From assembly GCA_017520705.1 (NCBI GenBank), contig JAFXFF010000022.1:1-64000 (forward strand): a stretch of 64,000 nucleotides of DNA. Reading direction: 5' to 3'. The DNA is from Clostridia bacterium. Its GTDB lineage: Bacteria > Bacillota > Clostridia > Oscillospirales > Acutalibacteraceae. The notes under the pieces were generated by a model that was not told where the DNA came from, did not search any database, and saw only the letters and a list, made by a program, of their open reading frames with translations. Shown here one piece after another: positions 32,848 through 41,861 of the stretch. A program made the position numbers and the translations under genes. How positions within the stretch are numbered: the first letter of the stretch is position 1; each line of letters begins with the position of its first letter.

Positions 32848-34657
32848 TTACAAGCCGAACGAGAATCAAAACCACAGCACGGAGGATATGCAGGCGCTGT
32901 TTGACCTGCTGGGCCGTCTGGAGAAGCGGGAGGATGCGCACCGTCCCCAGGGCGGGATCCACACCTTTTCCGAAACGGAGCCCCTCGATCTGATCGCGGT
33001 GGAGGAGGCCGATCTGCACCTGGAGCCTGCCCGTTTTCAGCCCAACGGCTGGTCGGAGGGAGATATTCAGGATCTGTTGCTGATCCATCAGGATGAGTTC
33101 GATTCCGAGGATGAAGAGGATGAAGAGGAGCGGCCGGCGCCTCCTCGGGCCCGTCGCAACCCCTTTGGGGCGCTGTGGGCCGGTTTTTGCAGCAATCTGC
33201 CCCACAAGGAGGACTCTGTCGGCACCAAGGTGCGCAAATACGGCTTTTTGACCTCGCTGCTGGTGATGCTGGTGGCGGTGGTGTATCTGGCGGTGGACCT
33301 GCTCCTGATTCCCGCCAAGAATACGCAGCTGAAAAATGAGCTGATCGATCTCTACCACCCGGAGCAGTCGCAGGTGGTGATATCGGAGGAAAACGGCAAC
33401 TATCCGGAGAATATGCTGGCCTCCTTCAAGGATTTGTATGACCGCAACAACGAGGTGCGCGGTTGGATCTCCTTCCACGCCTATGGCAAAAAGGATTTCT
33501 TGGATATCGAATATCCCATCGTCTACTCCGGCGATAATGAGAAGTACCTGAAGAAGGATTTTGACGGCAACAAGAACCGTAACGGCACCCTGTTCTTCGA
33601 TCGCGCCAATAAACTGAACAGCGCTGAGGACAAGAACCGTTCTCTCATCGTCTATGGCCATAATATGGCCAGCGGACAGATGTTTGCAGGTCTGAATAAG
33701 TTTTTGGGAAGCGTGAACAATGCCCGCATCGCCACCACGCTGACGATGAGCACCCTGTATCGCCAGGATCAGTACATGGTGTTTGCGGTGATCCTTACCG
33801 ACGAGTCGGATACGGTAAAGGGACGGTATTTCAACACCCGCCGCACCGCCTTTACCAACGATACGGACTTCCTCCAGTATATCGATGAGATGCGCGCCCG
33901 TTCCATCTTTGATTATCCCGTGGAGGTGAAAGGGGACGATCAGATTTTGGTGTTGTCCACCTGCACCTGTAAGTCCAGCGCCCACGTGAAAGATGGTCGT
34001 TTGGTGGTGGTGGCCCGCCGCGTCCGCGCGGATGAGGAGGCTGTGGTGAACACCGCCGCTATCGTTAAGAACGAAGATGTCATTATGCCCTACTACTGGT
34101 ACATCAACCAGAAGCTGACTCCCCATAAGTATTACACCGATGCCGGCCTGGATTACCCCGACGCGCCTCAGCAACCCAACAACAGCACCATCCATACCGG
34201 CCGCACCGAGGCCACGACCACCACTGAGGGTGGCGGCGACGGTACCACTACCTCCGGCACGGCCGGCGGCACCACCACCGCTCAGAAGCCCTCTACCGGC
34301 ACCGCCACCGGCACCAAGCCTCCTGTCGGCACCACGGCGCCCACCAAGCCCACCGAGGGCACCACGCCCACCGCCGGCACCACCGCGCCTACGGAGGGCA
34401 CCGTCCCCACCGCCGGCACCAATCCTACGGAGGGCACGGATCCCACCGAGAGCACCACACCCACCGAGAGCACCGCATCTACGGAGGGTACCGATCCTAC
34501 TGAGAGCACCACGCCCTCTACCGATCCTACCGAGCCCACCGAGCCTTCGGTGGAGCCCACGGAGTCCACGGAGCCTTCGGTGGAGCCCACGGAGCCCACG
34601 GAGCCTTCGGCGGAGCCCACCGAGCCCACCGAGCCCACCGAACCTACTGAAGAATAA
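32840..34657 (+). CDS. Class B sortase with long Thr/Pro/Glu-rich tail
   Basis: The 605-residue protein has an acidic cytoplasmic N-terminus of about 130 residues, one membrane segment (FLTSLLVMLVAVVYLAVDLLL near 136-156) and a sortase B domain at about 185-400. The catalytic residues are His in YGHNMASG near 272, Cys in LSTCTCKSS near 375 and Arg in VVVARRVR near 395. An extracellular TTTE/PTEGT/TEPTEPS repeat tail of about 170 residues reaches the C-terminus and may span the wall. Sortases anchor proteins with sorting signals to peptidoglycan. The PDTGD-containing protein just upstream is a possible substrate or partner, which is inference. Its start overlaps the desulfurase end; AGAAAGGAT is the ribosome site. 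Confidence 0.9.
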   Translation: MSDYKPNENQNHSTEDMQALFDLLGRLEKREDAHRPQGGIHTFSETEPLDLIAVEEADLHLEPARFQPNGWSEGDIQDLLLIHQDEFDSEDEEDEEERPAPPRARRNPFGALWAGFCSNLPHKEDSVGTKVRKYGFLTSLLVMLVAVVYLAVDLLLIPAKNTQLKNELIDLYHPEQSQVVISEENGNYPENMLASFKDLYDRNNEVRGWISFHAYGKKDFLDIEYPIVYSGDNEKYLKKDFDGNKNRNGTLFFDRANKLNSAEDKNRSLIVYGHNMASGQMFAGLNKFLGSVNNARIATTLTMSTLYRQDQYMVFAVILTDESDTVKGRYFNTRRTAFTNDTDFLQYIDEMRARSIFDYPVEVKGDDQILVLSTCTCKSSAHVKDGRLVVVARRVRADEEAVVNTAAIVKNEDVIMPYYWYINQKLTPHKYYTDAGLDYPDAPQQPNNSTIHTGRTEATTTTEGGGDGTTTSGTAGGTTTAQKPSTGTATGTKPPVGTTAPTKPTEGTTPTAGTTAPTEGTVPTAGTNPTEGTDPTESTTPTESTASTEGTDPTESTTPSTDPTEPTEPSVEPTESTEPSVEPTEPTEPSAEPTEPTEPTEPTEE

Positions 34658-34669
34658 GGACGCGATCAG

Positions 34670-35854
34670 ATGCAAGAAAAATACATTCCCCACGAGATTT
34701 TGCTCATCAAAAACGGTGAGCTGGCCTTAAAGGGTCTCAACCGCCGCACCTTTGAGGAGGCGCTGATGACCAATCTGCGCTACCGTCTGCGCCACGCGGG
34801 CGACTTTATCCTGCGTAAGGCCCAGTCCACCATCTACATCGAGCCCAAGAACGACTACGCCGATCTGGAGGAGGCCTGCGACGCCGTCTCCCGTGTGTTC
34901 GGCATCGCCGCCTTTTCCCGTGCCAGAGTGACAGCCAAGGATCTGGTTGCCATTCAGCAGGCCACGGTGGAGTATTTGGGGGACCGCCTCGCCACCGCCA
35001 AAACCTTTAAGGTGGAGGCGAAACGGGCGGACAAATCCTTCCCCTACACCTCCCCCGAGATCAGCCGTGAGGTGGGCGGCTACGTGCTGAGCCACTACCA
35101 CCATCTCAAGGTAGACGTCCACAATCCCGACCTGCTGATCATGGTGGAGATTCGGGATTTCGGCGCCTACATCCACGCCCAGCAGCTGCCCGGTGCGGGC
35201 GGTATGCCGGTGGGCACGGGCGGCAAGGCCGCTATCATGATCTCCGGCGGCATCGACAGCCCCGTGGCGGCCTATATGATGGCCAAGCGGGGCATCCAGC
35301 TGACCGGCATTCACTTCGCTTCCCCGCCCTACACCAGTGAGCGGGCGGAGCAGAAGGTGATCACCCTGATGGAGAAGGTGGGCCGTTATGCAGGCCATAT
35401 GACCCTGCACATTGTCCCCTTCACCCGTATTCAGGAGGAGATCCAGCGCAACTGTCCCGAGGAGTATTTCACCCTCATTATGCGACGCTTTATGATGCGG
35501 CTGGCCCAGTGGGTGGCCCGCGATAACGATTGCGGTGCCTTGATTACCGGTGAAAGTCTGGGTCAGGTGGCCAGCCAGACCATCCCCGCCATGGCGGTGG
35601 TGGATTGCCTGGCGCATATGCCGGTGTTCCGTCCCCTTATTGGTATGGATAAGGAGGAGATCGTCGCCATCTCCCGCAAGATCGACACCTTTGAGACCTC
35701 CATCCAGCCCTATGAGGACTGCTGCACCGTTTTCACGCCCCGTCATCCCTGCACCCGCCCCAAGCGCCGCTTGGTGGAGGAGGCGGAGTCGGTGCTGGAC
35801 GTGGAGGCACTGATGAAGGATGCCTTGGAGGGTGTCCGCACGCTGAAACTGTAA
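34670..35854 (+). CDS. thiI: tRNA 4-thiouridine synthase ThiI
   Basis: ThiI uses ATP and persulfide sulfur to make 4-thiouridine at position 8 of tRNA. The 394-residue protein has the N-terminal ferredoxin-like and THUMP domains (to about residue 165), the PP-loop MISGGIDSPVAAYMMAKRG near 190 and the C-terminal GESLGQVASQTI. It ends without a rhodanese domain, as in the short Bacillus-type enzymes that rely on a partner desulfurase (31,699). ATG 34670 has a weak AAGGA site and follows the sortase stop by 12 bases, so coupling to upstream translation is likely. Confidence 0.95.
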   Translation: MQEKYIPHEILLIKNGELALKGLNRRTFEEALMTNLRYRLRHAGDFILRKAQSTIYIEPKNDYADLEEACDAVSRVFGIAAFSRARVTAKDLVAIQQATVEYLGDRLATAKTFKVEAKRADKSFPYTSPEISREVGGYVLSHYHHLKVDVHNPDLLIMVEIRDFGAYIHAQQLPGAGGMPVGTGGKAAIMISGGIDSPVAAYMMAKRGIQLTGIHFASPPYTSERAEQKVITLMEKVGRYAGHMTLHIVPFTRIQEEIQRNCPEEYFTLIMRRFMMRLAQWVARDNDCGALITGESLGQVASQTIPAMAVVDCLAHMPVFRPLIGMDKEEIVAISRKIDTFETSIQPYEDCCTVFTPRHPCTRPKRRLVEEAESVLDVEALMKDALEGVRTLKL

Positions 35855-35870
35855 GTAAGGAGGTCACCGT

Positions 35871-36359
35871 ATGGAACTCAACGCTTACGCCGCCCGTGCG
35901 GTGGCCTTGCTGAAAGATAAAGGGCTGACCGTGGCCACCGCCGAGTCCTGCACCGGCGGCCTAATTGCTGCCGCCATCACCGACGTGGCAGGGGCCTCCC
36001 GCGTGTTCGGCACGGGTGTGGTCAGCTATTCCTGCGATTGCAAAATGAAACTGCTGGGCGTGTCTGCCGCTACGCTGGATGCGGAGGGGGCGGTATGCGC
36101 CGCCACCGCCGCCCAGATGGCACAGGGGGTGCGCCGCGTAGCGAAATCCTCTGTGGGTGTGTCCGTCACCGGTGAGGCAGGTCCTATCGCCGCCGAAGAT
36201 CATCCCGTGGGCACCGTCTTTATTGCCCTTGCGGATGAGGGCGGCACTGTGGTGGAGGAGCATCACTTTGACGGCGACCGCGCCGCCATCCGCCGTCAGG
36301 CGGCTGTGGCGGTTTTGTCGCTGTTGGTCCATCGATTGGAGGGGGTGACGGCATGCTGA
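35871..36359 (+). CDS. CinA C-terminal type nicotinamide-nucleotide amidohydrolase
   Basis: The 162-residue protein is the stand-alone CinA C-terminal (PncC) domain: TVATAESCTGGLIAAAITDV near residue 22, VFGTGVVSYS near 47, and VSVTGEAGPIAAEDHPVGTV near 101, where TGEAG replaces the commoner TGIAGP. The family deamidates nicotinamide mononucleotide in pyridine nucleotide recycling. AAGGAGG precedes ATG 35871. It ends overlapping the ruvC start by 7 bases, so the two are translationally coupled. Confidence 0.92.
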   Translation: MELNAYAARAVALLKDKGLTVATAESCTGGLIAAAITDVAGASRVFGTGVVSYSCDCKMKLLGVSAATLDAEGAVCAATAAQMAQGVRRVAKSSVGVSVTGEAGPIAAEDHPVGTVFIALADEGGTVVEEHHFDGDRAAIRRQAAVAVLSLLVHRLEGVTAC

Positions 36360-36859
36360 TTCTCGGTATCGACCCCGGTTATGCCATCATCGGCTGGGGT
36401 GTCGTCCGCTATGAGCGGGGCAAGTACATCCCCGTGGATTTCGGTGCCATCACCACCGATGCGGGAACCCCCTTTAACCGCCGTCTGGAATTGATTTACG
36501 ACCAACTGAATACGCTGCTGGACACCCACCACCCCGACGCGGTGGCGGTGGAAAAGCTGTATTTTCAGAACAACCAAAAGACCGCCATCGACGTGGCGCA
36601 GGCACGTGGTGTCACCATGCTGGCGTTGCAGCAGCACGGGGTACCGGTCTTTGAGTACACCCCCCTGCAGGTAAAATCTGCCGTCACCGGCTTCGGTCAG
36701 GCGCAGAAGCCTCAGGTGATGGAGATGACCAAGCGTCTACTCCGCCTCAAGGCCGTCCCCAAGCCGGACGACACCGCCGATGCGTTGGCCATCGCCATCT
36801 GCCACGCCCAGTACGGCGGCACGTCCCTCAAACAAACCTTGCTCAAAGGAGGAGTATAA
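36353..36859 (+). CDS. ruvC: Holliday junction endonuclease RuvC
   Basis: RuvC cleaves Holliday junctions after branch migration by RuvAB. The 168-residue protein has the acidic catalytic residues in MLILGIDPGYAIIGWGVV (Asp7), VAVEKLYFQNN near residue 65 and KPDDTADALAIAICHA near 142. The start overlaps the CinA-type gene, behind GGAGGGGGTGACGGC. ruvA follows immediately, with its ATG one base after the ruvC stop. Confidence 0.96.
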   Translation: MLILGIDPGYAIIGWGVVRYERGKYIPVDFGAITTDAGTPFNRRLELIYDQLNTLLDTHHPDAVAVEKLYFQNNQKTAIDVAQARGVTMLALQQHGVPVFEYTPLQVKSAVTGFGQAQKPQVMEMTKRLLRLKAVPKPDDTADALAIAICHAQYGGTSLKQTLLKGGV

Positions 36860-37474
36860 ATGCTCTATTGTGTCAAAGGTGAACTGTTAAAATTGGAACC
36901 CCGTATGGCGGTCATTATGTGCGGCGGCGTGGGTTTTCGCCTGCAGATTACGATGAACACCGCCCGCCAGATGCCGGCCATCGGCGCCGAGGCCATGCTG
37001 TATACCGAGATGGTGGTCCGCGAGGACGCCATGGAGCTGTTCGGCTTTGCCGACCAGAACGAGCTGACCTGCTTTAAGCAGCTCACCTCCATTTCGGGCG
37101 TGGGCCCCAAGGTGGGCATTTCCATCCTCTCCGAGCTCACCCCCGAGCGGGTGGCGCTGGCTGTTGCCGCAGGGGATTATAAGGCACTGACCAAGGCCGC
37201 CGGCGTGGGCCCCAAGCTGGCTCAGCGTATTGTTTTGGAGCTGAAAGACAAGGTGGGCGGCCTCGCTACCTCCGGCGGCATCGATTTGGGTGCCGCCGCC
37301 CCTGCCGTCGGCGTGGTTTCTGCCGCCGGCAACGCCACCCAGGCCGTGGAGGCGCTGACCGTGTTGGGCTTTACCGCCGGCGAGGCTTCTGCCGCCGTAG
37401 GCAAGCTGGATAGCGCGCTGCCGGTGGAAACCCTTGTTCGTGATGCCTTGAAGATGCTGGCAAGGAGAGGATAA
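36860..37474 (+). CDS. ruvA: Holliday junction branch migration protein RuvA
   Basis: RuvA tetramers bind Holliday junctions and load the RuvB motor. The 204-residue protein has an N-terminal OB fold (MLYCVKGELLKLEPRMAVIM), the helix-hairpin-helix pair around LTSISGVGPKVGISILSEL and LTKAAGVGPKLAQRIVLELK, and a C-terminal three-helix domain. AAAGGAGGAG precedes ATG 36860. ruvB, which normally follows, is not in the next genes nor elsewhere in the window. Confidence 0.96.
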   Translation: MLYCVKGELLKLEPRMAVIMCGGVGFRLQITMNTARQMPAIGAEAMLYTEMVVREDAMELFGFADQNELTCFKQLTSISGVGPKVGISILSELTPERVALAVAAGDYKALTKAAGVGPKLAQRIVLELKDKVGGLATSGGIDLGAAAPAVGVVSAAGNATQAVEALTVLGFTAGEASAAVGKLDSALPVETLVRDALKMLARRG

Positions 37475-37475
37475 T

Positions 37476-38711
37476 ATGTCCTACGATGTATTGGTTATCG
37501 GAGGCGGAGCCGCCGGATTGGCGGCCTCCGTCTTTTTGGGCCGTGCCGGTCAGGGTCGCCGCATTCTTCTCATTGAAAAAGCCCCCCGCGTGGGCAAAAA
37601 GCTAATGGCCACCGGCAACGGTACCTGCAATCTCACCAATGTCAAGGCGTCTGCCGCCGACTACCACGGCGCCCCTCGTCTGGCGCAGGCGGCGTTGGAG
37701 GCCTTTTCGGTGGCAGAGACCATAGACTTTTTCACTTCCATCGGCGTGGACTGTGCCGTCCGTGAGGATGGCAAGGTGTATCCGCTGTCTGAGCAGGCAG
37801 GCGCGGTGCTGGACGCCCTGCGCTTAGAGGCGCAAGCCTTAGGCGTGGAGATTATCTGTGACTGTAAGGTTACCGCTCTCAAAAAACAAGGAAACGACTG
37901 GTGCGTGATGTGCGATAATGCAAAATACGTCGCCGAGCAGGTGCTGGTGACGGTGGGCGGTGCCGCCGCCCCCGCTCTCGGCGGCAGTGCCGAGGGGTAT
38001 CGTCTGCTCACCGACCTAGGCTGTGAAAAAAAGCCTCTGTTCCCTTCCATCGTGCAGATACGCACCGCCACCGACTATGTCCGTGCGGTTAAGGGTATCC
38101 GCGTGGACGCCGCCCTCACCCTGCGGATGGACGGCCGCGTGGCGGCGCAGAGCCGCGGCGAGGTGCTGTTTGCCGATTACGGCCTGTCCGGCCCTGCGGT
38201 GATGTTTATTTCCCGCCCTGTGGCGGATTGGGAGCGGCAGAAGAGGGGAGAGATGGTAGCTTGCCTCGATCTGCTCCCCGATTGGGACAGCGACACGCTT
38301 TGTGCCCGCATCCGTCAACGCAGTGAGCTGAAAGGCCGCACGTTGGAGGATCTGCTGACGGGTCTTCTGCACAAGCGGGTGGGTCAGACCATCCTGCGTG
38401 TGGCAGAGGTGTTGCCTCTCACCCGAGAGGTAGAAACTCTTACGGAAGATGAGTTGAAACGCATCACCCGCACGATTAAGAATTGGAAATTGCCCGTCAC
38501 GGGCACCCAAGGCTTTGGCGGCGCACAGGTCACCGCCGGCGGCATCGCCGCCACCGAAATCGACCCATCCACCTTTGCCATCAAGCGTCTGCCCGGGGTG
38601 TACGCCGCCGGTGAGGTGCTGGACGTGGACGGCGATTGCGGCGGCTTTAACCTGCAATTCGCTTGGAGCAGTGCCTATGTGGCGGCTCAGGCCATCCAAA
38701 ACAATCGGTAA
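37476..38711 (+). CDS. HI0933-family flavoprotein (BaiN/RdsA-like)
   Basis: The 411-residue protein begins with a dinucleotide-binding motif, DVLVIGGGAAGLAASVFLGR, and carries IEKAPRVGKKLMATGNGTCNLTN near residue 30, the hallmark of the HI0933 family. It ends with VYAAGEVLDVDGDCGGFNLQFAWSSAYVAA, the second FAD contact. Members are FAD oxidoreductases; one was proposed to act in bile acid dehydroxylation (BaiN), but most have unknown substrates. ATG 37476 follows AAGGAGAGG one base after ruvA. The following FAD gene starts 17 bases on. Confidence 0.88.
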   Translation: MSYDVLVIGGGAAGLAASVFLGRAGQGRRILLIEKAPRVGKKLMATGNGTCNLTNVKASAADYHGAPRLAQAALEAFSVAETIDFFTSIGVDCAVREDGKVYPLSEQAGAVLDALRLEAQALGVEIICDCKVTALKKQGNDWCVMCDNAKYVAEQVLVTVGGAAAPALGGSAEGYRLLTDLGCEKKPLFPSIVQIRTATDYVRAVKGIRVDAALTLRMDGRVAAQSRGEVLFADYGLSGPAVMFISRPVADWERQKRGEMVACLDLLPDWDSDTLCARIRQRSELKGRTLEDLLTGLLHKRVGQTILRVAEVLPLTREVETLTEDELKRITRTIKNWKLPVTGTQGFGGAQVTAGGIAATEIDPSTFAIKRLPGVYAAGEVLDVDGDCGGFNLQFAWSSAYVAAQAIQNNR

Positions 38712-38728
38712 ACAAGGAGGTGAGCGGT

Positions 38729-40321
38729 ATGCTCCGTATCACGGGAATCTCTCTTCCCTTGTCCTACACCGAGGACGACCTGCGGCGGTGTGCCGCTGAC
38801 CGACTGGGCGTATCGCCCCAAAAGATTCAGTCCCTGACCTTGCGTAAGCGGTCGGTGGACGCCCGCAAGAAGAATGACGTGCATTTCACTGCCACGGTGG
38901 ATGTGGCGGTGGACAACGAGGCCACCGTCCTGCGCCGCTGTGAGAAAAGCGGCAAGGTCACCCGCGTCACCGACACCCCCTACGTCATTTCCGCTTTGCC
39001 GACGGCACCCGACCTGCCCCCCGTGGTGGTGGGTAGCGGTCCTGCGGGCTTGTTTGCCGCCCTGACGCTGGCCCAGGCGGGGGCCAAACCCATCCTCTTG
39101 GAGCGGGGCGGCGACGTGGACAGCCGCCGCCGGGCGGTGGATACCTTCCGCCGCACGGGCGTGTTGGACACCGCCTCTAACGTGCAGTTCGGCGAGGGCG
39201 GGGCCGGTACCTTCTCGGACGGCAAGCTCAATTCCGGCATCAAGGATCCCCGCTCCCGCCGTGTGCTGGAGACCTTCGTCGCCGCCGGCGCACCGGCCGA
39301 GATTTTGTGGCAGGCCAAGCCCCACATCGGCACCGATAAACTGCAGGACACCGTCCGCGGCTTGCGTAATGAGATCCTCCGTCTGGGCGGTCAGGTGTTC
39401 TTCCGTCATCAGGTGACCGACATTGTGATTGCGGACGGCGCTCTGTCCGCTTTGGTCGTAGAAACCGATGACGGGACGATTGAAATTCCCTGCTCTCGCG
39501 CCATCTTTGCCATCGGTCACTCCGCCCGTGACACCGCCGAGATGCTGTTTTCTCACGGCTTACCCATGGAGCAGAAGCCCTTTGCGATGGGTGTGCGTAT
39601 CGAGCACCCCCGCGAGATGATTGACAAAAGTCAGTATGGCCCTGCGGCGGGACACCCCGCCCTGGGCGCCGCCGATTATAAGCTGTCCTGCACCCCCGAC
39701 GGCGGTCGGGGCGTCTATACTTTTTGTATGTGTCCCGGTGGTGTGGTGATTGCCGCCGCCTCGGAGGAGGGCGGTGTCGCCGTCAACGGCATGAGCGAGC
39801 ACGCCCGCGATGCGGTCAATTCCAACAGTGCTCTGCTGGTGGGGGTCACCCCCGCCGATTTCGGCTCGGACCATCCCTTGGCGGGTTTCGCCTTTCAGCG
39901 CAGGATGGAGCAGGCCGCCTACGCCCTTGGCGGCGGCGACTACCGCGCACCCGCCCAGTTGGTGGGGGATTTCCTCGCCAATCGTGCCTCCACCGGTGTG
40001 GGGGAGGTACAGCCCTCTTATTTGCCGGGTGTCACCTGGACGGATCTGCGGGAATGTTTGCCGCCGTTTGTGGCATCCTCTCTAAAAGATGCCCTACCCA
40101 TCTTTGGGCGCCAGCTTCACGGCTTTGACCGCCCCGATGCGGTGCTGACGGGTGTGGAAAGTCGCTCCTCATCCCCCGTCCGTTTGCTCCGTGACAGCCA
40201 CGGGCAGTCGGCGGTGGCGGGCATCTATCCCTGCGGCGAGGGAGCGGGCTATGCCGGCGGCATTCTCTCTGCCGCCGTGGACGGTATCCGCTGTGCGGAA
40301 TGGCTGTTGGAAGATTTGTAA
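38729..40321 (+). CDS. FAD-dependent dehydrogenase family protein (COG2509-like)
   Basis: The 530-residue protein has an N-terminal ferredoxin-like domain (about 1-85, with LRKRSVDARKKNDVHFTATV), then the FAD motif PPVVVGSGPAGLFAALTLAQAGAKPILLERGG near residue 95 and NVQFGEGGAGTFSDGKLNSGI near 150. It ends with YPCGEGAGYAGGILSAAVDGI. It matches a widespread family of predicted NAD(FAD)-dependent dehydrogenases without assigned function. AAGGAGG precedes ATG 38729; upstream sequence in frame belongs to the preceding gene. It precedes the PAP2 gene by 13 bases. Confidence 0.88.
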   Translation: MLRITGISLPLSYTEDDLRRCAADRLGVSPQKIQSLTLRKRSVDARKKNDVHFTATVDVAVDNEATVLRRCEKSGKVTRVTDTPYVISALPTAPDLPPVVVGSGPAGLFAALTLAQAGAKPILLERGGDVDSRRRAVDTFRRTGVLDTASNVQFGEGGAGTFSDGKLNSGIKDPRSRRVLETFVAAGAPAEILWQAKPHIGTDKLQDTVRGLRNEILRLGGQVFFRHQVTDIVIADGALSALVVETDDGTIEIPCSRAIFAIGHSARDTAEMLFSHGLPMEQKPFAMGVRIEHPREMIDKSQYGPAAGHPALGAADYKLSCTPDGGRGVYTFCMCPGGVVIAAASEEGGVAVNGMSEHARDAVNSNSALLVGVTPADFGSDHPLAGFAFQRRMEQAAYALGGGDYRAPAQLVGDFLANRASTGVGEVQPSYLPGVTWTDLRECLPPFVASSLKDALPIFGRQLHGFDRPDAVLTGVESRSSSPVRLLRDSHGQSAVAGIYPCGEGAGYAGGILSAAVDGIRCAEWLLEDL

Positions 40322-40334
40322 TGGAGGTATTCCA

Positions 40335-40892
40335 ATGAATTGGTTAAATGAAACGGAGCTACCCATCCTTTGGTGGATACGGGAGCATCTCACCAATCCC
40401 TTTTTGGACACGGTGATGCCCTACATCTCCTCGCTGGCGCGCCACGGCGAGTTCTGGATTTTGCTGGCGTTGATCCTCGTCTGTTTCAAAAAGACCCGCA
40501 AGGCCGGCGTGGCCATGGGCATCGCCATGGCCTGCGGCTATCTCATCGGCAATATGGGGATGAAAAACCTCTTTGCCCGCACCCGCCCCTACGATATGAC
40601 TGAGGTACAGCTGTTGGTGGCCAAGCTCCACGATTTCTCCTTCCCCTCGGGGCATACGCTGGTGTCGATCGAGGCCGCCACCGCTCTGACCTATTACCAC
40701 CGCAAATGGGGTGTCGCCGCCCTTGTGCTGGCGGCGCTGATTGCCTATTCTCGCCTCTATCTCTTCGTTCACTATCCCACCGACGTGCTGGCAGGCGCCT
40801 TGTTGGGCGTGGGTATTGCCTTGGCCGCCTGTTATGTCACCAATCGGCTGTGGACGCGTAAAAATCAAATCGTTGCAAAAGAAAAGGAGTAA
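40335..40892 (+). CDS. PAP2-family membrane phosphatase
   Basis: The 185-residue membrane protein has five to six hydrophobic segments and the full acid-phosphatase signature: KNLFARTRP near residue 77, FPSGHT near 106 and SRLYLFVHYPTD near 140. Such proteins dephosphorylate lipid phosphates such as undecaprenyl pyrophosphate, phosphatidic acid or phosphatidylglycerophosphate. Which of these applies cannot be told. TGGAGG precedes ATG 40335. The mechanosensitive channel gene follows after 6 bases, giving a membrane-related pair. Confidence 0.92.
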   Translation: MNWLNETELPILWWIREHLTNPFLDTVMPYISSLARHGEFWILLALILVCFKKTRKAGVAMGIAMACGYLIGNMGMKNLFARTRPYDMTEVQLLVAKLHDFSFPSGHTLVSIEAATALTYYHRKWGVAALVLAALIAYSRLYLFVHYPTDVLAGALLGVGIALAACYVTNRLWTRKNQIVAKEKE

Positions 40893-40898
40893 TGCGTT

Positions 40899-41714
40899 AT
40901 GGATTGGGAAGCGATTTTACATTCTCTCGTTCAATTGGCCACCACCTGGGGTATTAAGCTGCTCACCGCCATCATCGTGCTGGTGGTAGCCCTCAAGCTC
41001 ATCGGTTGGCTCAAAAAGTTTATTAGGCAGAGTCCCAGATTGGACAAACTGGATCCCGGTGTCCGTTCTTTTATCAGCAGTTTTGCCAGCATCGGTTTGT
41101 ACATCGTGTTGGTGATTGTGATCGCGGGTATGATCGGCATCCCCGCCACCTCTTTTATCACCATTCTGGCATCCTGTGGTGTGGCCATCGGCCTGGCTCT
41201 GCAGGGCTCTCTGAGCAACTTTGCCGGCGGCTTGATGATCCTGCTGTTCAAGCCCTTTAAGGTGGGCGATTACATCGAGGCCTGCGGTGAGGCGGGTACT
41301 GTCGCGGAGATCACGGTGGTGTACACCGTTTTGCTGACGGTGGATAACAAGCGCATCACCCTGCCCAACGGCTCTCTGACCAATTCCGTCATCGAGAACT
41401 ACACCGCTGAGGACATCCGCCGTGTGGACTTGACCGTCAATACCGCCTACGCCTGCGATATCGAGCAGGTCAAGGCGGTGGTGACTAAGCTGGCGAGTGC
41501 CCATCCCATGGCTCTGGCTGAGCCTGCTCCTATGGTGCGCGTCACCGCCCACAACGACAGCGCCCTGACCTACACCGTGCGCGTGTGGTGTAAGACGGAG
41601 AATTACTGGGACGTGTACTTCGATATGACCGAGAGCATCAAGAAGGCCTTCGATCAGAACGGCATCGCCATTCCCTTCCCTCAGATGGACATCCACGTCA
41701 AGAGCGACAAATAA
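40899..41714 (+). CDS. mscS: Small-conductance mechanosensitive channel MscS
   Basis: MscS opens under membrane tension to release solutes during osmotic downshock. The 271-residue length is typical of the short form. It has three membrane segments, the pore helix with GVAIGLALQGSLSNFAGGLMILLFKPFKVGDYIE near residues 92-125, and the cytoplasmic beta and alpha/beta domains ending FPQMDIHVK. AAAAGGAG precedes ATG 40899. It closes the run of rightward genes from 31.7 kb and ends at a strong terminator. Confidence 0.95.
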   Translation: MDWEAILHSLVQLATTWGIKLLTAIIVLVVALKLIGWLKKFIRQSPRLDKLDPGVRSFISSFASIGLYIVLVIVIAGMIGIPATSFITILASCGVAIGLALQGSLSNFAGGLMILLFKPFKVGDYIEACGEAGTVAEITVVYTVLLTVDNKRITLPNGSLTNSVIENYTAEDIRRVDLTVNTAYACDIEQVKAVVTKLASAHPMALAEPAPMVRVTAHNDSALTYTVRVWCKTENYWDVYFDMTESIKKAFDQNGIAIPFPQMDIHVKSDK

Positions 41715-41723
41715 TCACAAATG

Positions 41724-41766
41724 CAACAACAGCCGTGCAGGCATCGCCTGCACGGCTGTTGTTTTG
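41724..41766 (+). terminator. Intrinsic terminator of mscS
   Basis: An 18-bp stem (arms AACAACAGCCGTGCAGGC and GCCTGCACGGCTGTTGTT) with loop ATC and a short T-run. Confidence 0.92.
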
Positions 41767-41784
41767 TGTGGTTTCTTGTGGGAA

Positions 41785-41845
41785 AGGCCCCCTTGCCTAA
41801 AGGGGGCTGGCAAACGCGAAGCGTTTGACTGGGGGATATGATGAT
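41785..41845. repeat. Dispersed repeat fragment CCCCCTTGCCTAAAGGGGG type
   Basis: CCCCCTTGCCTAAAGGGGGCTG, then GCAAACGCGAAGCGTTTGAC and TGGGGGA, the same design as the hairpin-pair elements near 1,430, 48,625 and 50,925. Confidence 0.65.
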
Positions 41846-41861
41846 GGACGATACCCCTCTG

